Source: Sanguibacter sp. HDW7 (lineage in GTDB: Bacteria > Actinomycetota > Actinomycetes > Actinomycetales > Cellulomonadaceae). From it: a DNA stretch of 64,000 nucleotides. The number at the start of each line of letters is the position of its first letter. Position 1 is the first letter of the stretch. Below, in pieces: positions 59,329 through 64,000 of this stretch. The DNA lies in assembly GCF_011300875.1 (NCBI RefSeq), contig NZ_CP049862.1:2418001-2482000 (forward strand). The letters run 5' to 3'. The notes under the pieces were generated by a model, which saw only the letters and a list, made by a program, of their open reading frames with translations, ran no database searches and was not told the DNA's origin. Made by a program: the position numbers and the translations under genes.

Positions 59329-59921
59329 GCGTTCTCGACCTCTCTGATGGTGTCGCCGGCGGGCTCGTACAGCCGGCCGGTCGCGGGGCAGCGGAAACGG
59401 TCGCCCTCGGCGACCAGGGGGTGACCGGCGTGTCCGACCCAGCCGACCTGACGGGCCGGCACGCCGCGGACGATCGCGTGGGCAGGCACGTCGCGGGAGA
59501 CGACGGCTCCCGCGGCGACGGTCGCCCAGGCGCCGATCGTCACGGGGGCGATGCACACGGCGCGTGCGCCGATCGAGGCGCCGGTGCCGATGGTGACGCC
59601 GACGGCGTGCCAGTCGGACGCGTCCTTGAGCGAGCCGTCAGGGTTGATGGCGCGCGGGTACTGGTCGTTGGTGAGGACGGCCGCGGGGCCGACGAAGACG
59701 CCGTCGCCGAGCTCGGCGGGCTCGTAGACGAGCGCGTAGTTCTGCACCTTGCAGTTGTCGCCGAGTCGGACACCCGTGCCGATGTAGGCGCCGCGTCCGA
59801 CGATGCAGCCCTCGCCGAGCACGGCCTGCTCGCGGACCTGGGCGAGGTGCCAGACCGAGCTGCCCTCACCGATCGTGGCCTCGTCCGACACGTCGGCGCT
59901 CGGCGCGATGCGCACTGCCAT
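59325..59921 (-). CDS. Hexapeptide N-acetyltransferase, WbpD-like
   Basis: A 198-residue left-handed beta-helix acetyltransferase. Repeats of (I/V)G-type hexapeptides run from GEGSSVWHLAQV to TIGAWATVAAGAVVSRDVP, and the family turn NYALVYEPAELGDGVFVGPAAVLTNDQYPRA is present. The 25-residue C-terminal extension with RFRCPATGRLY is unusual. It opens the nine-gene operon and is predicted to acetylate the 3-amino group made by the next two enzymes. Start ATG follows GGAGCTGGA. Confidence 0.88.
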   Translation of the reverse strand: MAVRIAPSADVSDEATIGEGSSVWHLAQVREQAVLGEGCIVGRGAYIGTGVRLGDNCKVQNYALVYEPAELGDGVFVGPAAVLTNDQYPRAINPDGSLKDASDWHAVGVTIGTGASIGARAVCIAPVTIGAWATVAAGAVVSRDVPAHAIVRGVPARQVGWVGHAGHPLVAEGDRFRCPATGRLYEPAGDTIREVENA

Positions 59922-60048
59922 TCCAGCTCCGTCCAGGGGGTGTCGCGGGGGCGCGCTCGCGCGCCGGTCGGAGAGCCGACCTCGGCCAGACTACCGCCGC
60001 GAAGGCTCCGTCCGGAGGACGATCGTCCACACGACCAGGCCCGGATGA

Positions 60049-60064
60049 CACAATGGCAGGCATG
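60049..60064 (+). promoter_or_regulatory. Possible leaderless promoter of the GT2-DUF2304 pair
   Basis: CACAAT (one base from TACAAT), 7 nt, then the second of two in-frame ATG codons. Confidence 0.4.
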
Positions 60065-60739
60065 AGCCGCCCTCCCGTCGACGATGCGTGGCTCGTCGTC
60101 CCCCTCTACAACGAGGCAGCCGTCGTGGGCGACGTCGTACGCGGCGTCCTGCCGACGTTCCCGCACGTCGTCTGCGTCGACGACGGCTCGCGCGACGCCT
60201 CGGCGGCGGTCGCCCGCGCGGCAGGCGCGCGGGTGCTCGAGCACCCCGTCAACCTCGGTCAGGGCGCGGCGCTGCAGACGGGCATCACGTACGCGCTCTC
60301 GCGCGGTGCGCGCTACGTCGTGACGTTCGACGCGGACGGCCAGCACCGGGTCGAGGACGCGGCGGACATGGTCGACCTCGCGCGCCGCGAGGACGTCGCG
60401 ATCGTCTTCGGCTCGCGCTTCCTCGACGACCGCACGGACGCGGGCCTGCTCAAGCGGCTCGTCCTCAAGGTCGCGGTCTGGTTCACCAACCAGTCGACGG
60501 GTCTGCGTCTCACGGACGCGCACAACGGGCTGCGCGTCATGCGTGCGGACGCGGCGCGGGGCGTGCGGCTGCGGCAGGACCGCATGGCGCACGCGAGCGA
60601 GATCGTCCTCCAGCTGGGCCGCACACGCCTGCCGTGGCGTGAGCACCCGGTGCACGTCCTCTACACCGACTACTCGCGCGGCAAGGGCCAGTCGCTGTGG
60701 AACTCGGTGAACATCCTCGTCGACCTCGTGTTCCGGTAA
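60062..60739 (+). CDS. Family-2 glycosyltransferase (DPM1-like)
   Basis: A 225-residue GT-A enzyme with VVPLYNEAAVVGDVVRGVL, VCVDDGSRD, VNLGQGAALQTGITYA and YVVTFDADGQHRVED, the polyprenyl-phosphate sugar transferase pattern. Without membrane helices it may act with the DUF2304 protein encoded 9 nt later, which would provide the membrane part. The ATG at 60,053 is the alternative start. Probably makes a lipid-linked sugar donor. Confidence 0.88.
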   Translation: MSRPPVDDAWLVVPLYNEAAVVGDVVRGVLPTFPHVVCVDDGSRDASAAVARAAGARVLEHPVNLGQGAALQTGITYALSRGARYVVTFDADGQHRVEDAADMVDLARREDVAIVFGSRFLDDRTDAGLLKRLVLKVAVWFTNQSTGLRLTDAHNGLRVMRADAARGVRLRQDRMAHASEIVLQLGRTRLPWREHPVHVLYTDYSRGKGQSLWNSVNILVDLVFR

Positions 60740-60748
60740 GGCGGCGTC

Positions 60749-61222
60749 GTGCTCATCCAGATCATCCTCCTCGCCGCGATCGGCTGGGTCGCGGTCGTCC
60801 TCAACCGGTCGACGGGGGACGCGCGCCACCAGGCGATCCGCCGGCTGCTGCTCGTCGCGTTCATCCTTGCGGCGGCAGCGTCGGTCCTCTTCCCGTCGAT
60901 CCTCTCGCGGCTCGCGAACCTCATCGGTGTCGGCCGTGGCGCGGACCTGCTCCTCTACGGGCTCGTCATCGCGTTCCTCAGCTTCATCGCGACGTCGTTC
61001 CGGCGCATGAACCGCATGCAGTCGCAGCTCACGGCGCTCGCGCGCGAGCTCACGCTCGCCCGTGCGGGTCTCGTCGACGCGGGTCTCGTCCCCGACGCCG
61101 CCTCGGTCGCGACCGACGTCGCGGACGTGGCCCACGCGCCCGACGCTGCGGAGTCCGACGGCGCCCTGCCCGAGCCCTCCGACGGCCCCGCGCCCGAGGC
61201 TCCGGGCCGCGCCGACGCCTGA
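60749..61222 (+). CDS. DUF2304 membrane protein
   Basis: A 157-residue protein with three hydrophobic helices (LIQIILLAAIGWVAVVL, LLLVAFILAAAASVLF, LLLYGLVIAFLSFIAT) and a soluble acidic Ala/Pro tail. DUF2304 proteins commonly follow a polyprenyl-phosphate GT2, as here. The GTG start lies 9 nt past the GT2 stop. Likely a membrane partner for that enzyme. Confidence 0.86.
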   Translation: MLIQIILLAAIGWVAVVLNRSTGDARHQAIRRLLLVAFILAAAASVLFPSILSRLANLIGVGRGADLLLYGLVIAFLSFIATSFRRMNRMQSQLTALARELTLARAGLVDAGLVPDAASVATDVADVAHAPDAAESDGALPEPSDGPAPEAPGRADA

Positions 61223-61290
61223 GCGACCATCTCCACAGTTCTCTCACCCGGCGGCCCCGGACCCACCCGGCCCGTCGCCGACGTCCGTCC

Positions 61291-61305
61291 TAGGATCGAC
61301 GGGTG
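61291..61305 (+). promoter_or_regulatory. Leaderless-type promoter of the LCP uORF
   Basis: TAGGAT, CGACGG, then GTG. The downstream LCP ATG is 68 nt later and has no Shine-Dalgarno sequence. Confidence 0.6.
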
Positions 61306-61374
61306 ACCTGCCCGTTCCGCTCCCTCAGCCCTGCCACGCGCGACGTGACCGGTTCGTCGACGGTGCCCGTATGA
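61303..61374 (+). CDS. Leaderless 23-codon uORF coupled to the LCP gene
   Basis: It encodes VTCPFRSLSPATRDVTGSST plus three residues. Its TGA overlaps the LCP ATG (ATGA), so ribosomes finishing the uORF could restart directly on LCP. The reading frame differs from LCP. The overlap is exact and the LCP start lacks its own binding site. Confidence 0.5.
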   Translation: MTCPFRSLSPATRDVTGSSTVPV

Positions 61375-62840
61375 CGGACAGGACCGGGCGCCCGCAGGGT
61401 TCGCCCCCTCCCAGCTTCTCCCCGCAGGGCGCCGGCGCGTCACGTCCGGCCTCGGACGACGGCGCGGTCCCCGTCGGCGGTGCCAACGGTCCCGTCGCCC
61501 ACGTCCCGGCGCGTCCGACGCGACGCCCGACGTCGGGTGGGACGCCGCGCGTGGCCCGCACCGGCGAGGGCGAGTCCCGGCCGGCATCGGTCCAGCCGCG
61601 CTCGACCGCCTCGTCCCGCCCTTCTTCCGACGGCGCACGTCCGACGGGCGCCGCCGCCGCGGCGCCCCGCCGCACGGTCTCGTCGAGCACCGCGAGCGGC
61701 CCCCGGCCGGGCGTCCGTCCCGGCACGCCCGCCCCGTCAGGGCGTCCCGGGTCCTCGGGGCCGGGGTCCGCACGCCCGACCTCGGTGCGTCCGGTCGCCC
61801 TGCCCGTCGACGCATCGACCGCCGGCGACGACGACATCGTCGCTGGCGGGCCTCCCTCAGGGGGCCGGCTCCGGCTGCGTCCGGGACGCATCGCGGCGGT
61901 CGTCGCGGTCCTCGCGCTCGTCGGCCTCGTCGCGTGGCCCGTCGGGCTGGGCCTCTGGGCGAACGGCAAGATCACGCACGTCGCCGCGCTCTCCGGCGCG
62001 GCCGCGACCGACGGCACGACGTACCTGCTCGCGGGCTCGGACTCCCGTGAGGACGGCGCGATCGCGGCCGACGGCACGGCGGGCGCTCGCACCGACACGA
62101 TCATGCTGCTCCACGTGCCCGACAAGGGCCCGAACGCTCTCGTGAGCCTGCCGCGCGACACGTTCGTCGAGATCCCGGGCCACGGCGGCCGCAAGCTCAA
62201 CGCTTCCTACGCGTACGGCGGCCCCGAGCTGCTCGTCTCGACGGTCGAAGGCCTCACGGGTCTCACCGTCGACCACTACGTCGAGATCGGCCTCGGCGGG
62301 GTCAAGGAGCTCGTCGACGCGGTCGGCGGCGTCAACCTCTGCCTCGACTACAAGGTGCGGGACAAGCGCTCGGGCCTCAACTGGAACCCGGGCTGCCACG
62401 ACGTCGACGGCAAGAAGGCTCTCGCTTTCGTCCGCATGCGCTACGCGGACCCGAAGGGCGACCTCGGGCGGGCCGAGCGCCAGCGCCAGCTCATCGGCGC
62501 GGTGACGAAGAAGGCCGCGAACTTCGGCACGGTCGTCAACCCCGGCAAGCAGGTCGACCTCATCGACGCGGGCCTCGGCGCGATCGCGGCCGACGACGGC
62601 ACGAGCATCACCGACCTCGGCCGGCTCGCGCTCGCCTTCCGCTCGGCGACGGGCGAGGGCGGGATCACGGGCACGCCGCCCGTCGCGAACGTCGACTACC
62701 GCCCGGGCGGCGGCGCGGGCTCGACCGTGCTGCTCGACCCGAAGGGCGCCACGGAATTCTGGGACGCCGTGCGTGACGGCACGCTCGCGCCGGGCCGCTA
62801 CGACGGGGACGGCCTCGTCACCGAGAAGTCTGCGGAGTAG
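61371..62840 (+). CDS. LytR-CpsA-Psr (LCP) family glycopolymer ligase
   Basis: A 489-residue membrane protein that attaches wall glycopolymers to peptidoglycan. A 165-residue cytoplasmic Pro/Ser/Arg-rich N terminus precedes one transmembrane helix (RIAAVVAVLALVGLVAWPVG). The catalytic domain has AGSDSREDG, TDTIMLLHV, LPRDTFVEIPG, KLNASYAYGG and ALAFVRMRYAD. The residues known to bind the polyprenyl phosphate and Mg are in these motifs. It follows two genes probably involved in lipid-linked sugars. Confidence 0.92.
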   Translation: MTDRTGRPQGSPPPSFSPQGAGASRPASDDGAVPVGGANGPVAHVPARPTRRPTSGGTPRVARTGEGESRPASVQPRSTASSRPSSDGARPTGAAAAAPRRTVSSSTASGPRPGVRPGTPAPSGRPGSSGPGSARPTSVRPVALPVDASTAGDDDIVAGGPPSGGRLRLRPGRIAAVVAVLALVGLVAWPVGLGLWANGKITHVAALSGAAATDGTTYLLAGSDSREDGAIAADGTAGARTDTIMLLHVPDKGPNALVSLPRDTFVEIPGHGGRKLNASYAYGGPELLVSTVEGLTGLTVDHYVEIGLGGVKELVDAVGGVNLCLDYKVRDKRSGLNWNPGCHDVDGKKALAFVRMRYADPKGDLGRAERQRQLIGAVTKKAANFGTVVNPGKQVDLIDAGLGAIAADDGTSITDLGRLALAFRSATGEGGITGTPPVANVDYRPGGGAGSTVLLDPKGATEFWDAVRDGTLAPGRYDGDGLVTEKSAE

Positions 62841-62849
62841 CGGACCCGC

Positions 62850-63377
62850 TCACTCTCCGCGCGCGAACGCCTCACGGAGGGCTGCGCCCTTGGCCTGTGC
62901 CTGGTCGCGCAGCTCCTCCTGGAACCCGCGCATGCGCGCGCGCAGGACCTCGGCCGCCTCGTCGGTGCCCGAGGCGAGGATGCGCGCGGCGAGCAGGCCC
63001 GCGTTGCGGGCTCCGCCGACCGAGACGGTCGCGACGGGCACGCCCGCGGGCATCTGGACGATCGAGAGGAGCGAGTCCATACCGTCGAGGTACTTCAGGG
63101 GCACGGGCACGCCGATGACGGGCAGCTCGGTGACGGCCGCGAGCATGCCCGGCAGGTGGGCCGCTCCCCCGGCACCCGCGATGATGACGCGCAGGCCGCG
63201 GGCGGAGGCGTCGCGACCGTAGTCGATCATCTCGGTGGGCATGCGGTGCGCGGAGACGACGTCGACCTCGACGGGCACGTCGAACTCGGCGAGGGCCTCA
63301 GCGGCGGCACGCATGACGGGCCAGTCGGAGTCGGACCCCATGACGATGCCGACGACGGGGGCGGTTGCATTGCTCAT
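62850..63377 (-). CDS. purE: N5-carboxyaminoimidazole ribonucleotide mutase
   Basis: A 175-residue class I PurE, second enzyme of the purK-purE step in purine synthesis. [32 protein letters not shown] and [20 protein letters not shown] are the active-site loops of the octameric enzyme. Start ATG at a normal spacing after GGAGAACCCC on the minus strand. purK lies 35 nt upstream. Confidence 0.95.
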   Translation of the reverse strand: MSNATAPVVGIVMGSDSDWPVMRAAAEALAEFDVPVEVDVVSAHRMPTEMIDYGRDASARGLRVIIAGAGGAAHLPGMLAAVTELPVIGVPVPLKYLDGMDSLLSIVQMPAGVPVATVSVGGARNAGLLAARILASGTDEAAEVLRARMRGFQEELRDQAQAKGAALREAFARGE

Positions 63378-63412
63378 GGGGTTCTCCAGGGCGGTCGGGA
63401 CTGGGCGGGTGG

Positions 63413-64000
63413 TCATTCGCCGCGCAGCAGCGCAGCAGCGGCGACAGCGCGACGACGCACGTCGTCGAGGTCGTCGCCCGTGACGTTGACGTGGCCCAGC
63501 TTGCGGCCGGGGCGCACGGACTTGCCGTAGAGGTTGACGCGCGCGCCGGGGTCGGCGGCGAGGATCGCGGGCAGGGCGTCGGTGAGCTCGTCGAGGCTCG
63601 AGCCGAGGACGTTCGCCATGACGGTCCACGGGGCGCGCGGCGAGGTGTCGCCGAGCGGCAGGTCGAGGACGGCCCGCAGGTGCTGCTCGAACTGGCTCGT
63701 CACGGCGCCGTCGATCGTCCAGTGACCGGAGTTGTGGGGGCGCATCGCGAGCTCGTTGACGAGCACGCGGCCGTCGACCTCGAACATCTCGACGGCGAGG
63801 ACGCCCGTGACGCCGAGCCCCGAGACGACGGTCTCGGCGATGCTGCGGGCCTCGGCCTCGAGCTCGGCCGAGAGGTCCGGGGCGGGGGCGACGACCTCGG
63901 AGCACACGCCGTCGCGCTGGACCGACTCGACGACGGGGTACGTCGCGACCTCGCCCGAGGGGCGTCGGGCGACGAGCGCGGCGAGCTCGCGGACGAACGG
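63413..64000 (-). CDS. purK: N5-carboxyaminoimidazole ribonucleotide synthase (C-terminal part)
   Basis: The gene leaves through the right edge, so only the last ~195 residues are seen. They show the ATP-grasp end: [55 protein letters not shown] with the metal ligands, and the C-terminal HVNVTGDD. It makes N5-CAIR from AIR, ATP and bicarbonate for PurE. Confidence 0.93.
   Translation of the reverse strand, partial: PFVRELAALVARRPSGEVATYPVVESVQRDGVCSEVVAPAPDLSAELEAEARSIAETVVSGLGVTGVLAVEMFEVDGRVLVNELAMRPHNSGHWTIDGAVTSQFEQHLRAVLDLPLGDTSPRAPWTVMANVLGSSLDELTDALPAILAADPGARVNLYGKSVRPGRKLGHVNVTGDDLDDVRRRAVAAAALLRGE

Noticed and set aside
49178-59921. Recently acquired genomic island
   Set aside because: The operon keeps the window's base composition and codon use, and no integrase, tRNA junction or IS element flanks it.

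Overview
The window is a stretch of chromosome from a very high-G+C actinobacterium. Codon third positions are overwhelmingly G or C, and GTG starts are common. The markers are actinobacterial: WhiB7, mycoredoxin, AdnAB, UvrD2, DUF2342, PPA1309, UPF0182 and DUF3107. The gene set fits Micrococcales and probably the Cellulomonadaceae/Sanguibacteraceae/Promicromonosporaceae neighbourhood, but this placement is an inference and no species can be named. No phage, transposase, CRISPR array or rRNA is present. The only RNA gene seen is an initiator tRNA.

Layout. Bases 1-12,160 hold ordinary metabolic and regulatory genes: an edge-truncated AAA ATPase, a HIT protein, PEP carboxylase, an MFS exporter, two dehydrogenase-like enzymes, a blue-copper lipoprotein, a YrdC-like protein, a TetR regulator, a TIGR01777 epimerase and a MATE pump. 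Then come tRNA-fMet and a long block (12,776-40,196) whose content and order recall the mycobacterial Rv3193c-Rv3211 region. It runs UPF0182, PPA1309, YlbL-type PDZ protease, SDR-like protein, DUF2342, YgjP-type metalloprotease, ThiF-like protein, whiB7, uvrD2, mycoredoxin, SNF2 helicase, nudC, kinase, adnB, adnA, DUF3107, ferritin-like protein and an RhlE-like RNA helicase. DNA repair and unwinding (UvrD2, AdnAB, SNF2), redox and nucleotide sanitation (Mrx1, NudC) and antibiotic-stress control (WhiB7) are the themes. Bases 40,197-48,150 hold MarC, a PHP phosphoesterase, aminopeptidase P, a stress protein and the conserved trio MgtE-N/CBS, DUF1003 and Mrp.

Bases 49,178-59,921 are one nine-gene minus-strand operon, mostly joined by 1-8 nt overlaps. 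It encodes sugar-nucleotide enzymes resembling WbpD, WbpE and WbpB, five glycosyltransferases and a one-polypeptide ABC flippase. It probably builds and exports a diacetamido-sugar surface glycan. A divergent group (GT2, DUF2304, LCP ligase) may handle lipid-linked sugar and wall attachment. purE and an edge-truncated purK close the window.

The most unusual features lie outside recognised families. Four copies of an exactly 45-nt palindrome, with a covarying base pair, are arrayed at 40,285-40,603. A second, 53-nt palindrome family has one copy inside that array and another inside the 3' end of the ABC gene, where it is translated. Two further long imperfect palindromes sit in other convergent intergenic gaps. 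At least ten genes show a TAnnnT -10 hexamer 5-7 nt before the start codon, the signature of leaderless mRNAs. In two places this signature drives a tiny upstream ORF whose stop overlaps the next start, before the LCP gene and before adnA. whiB7 has a long leader with a 48-codon uORF.
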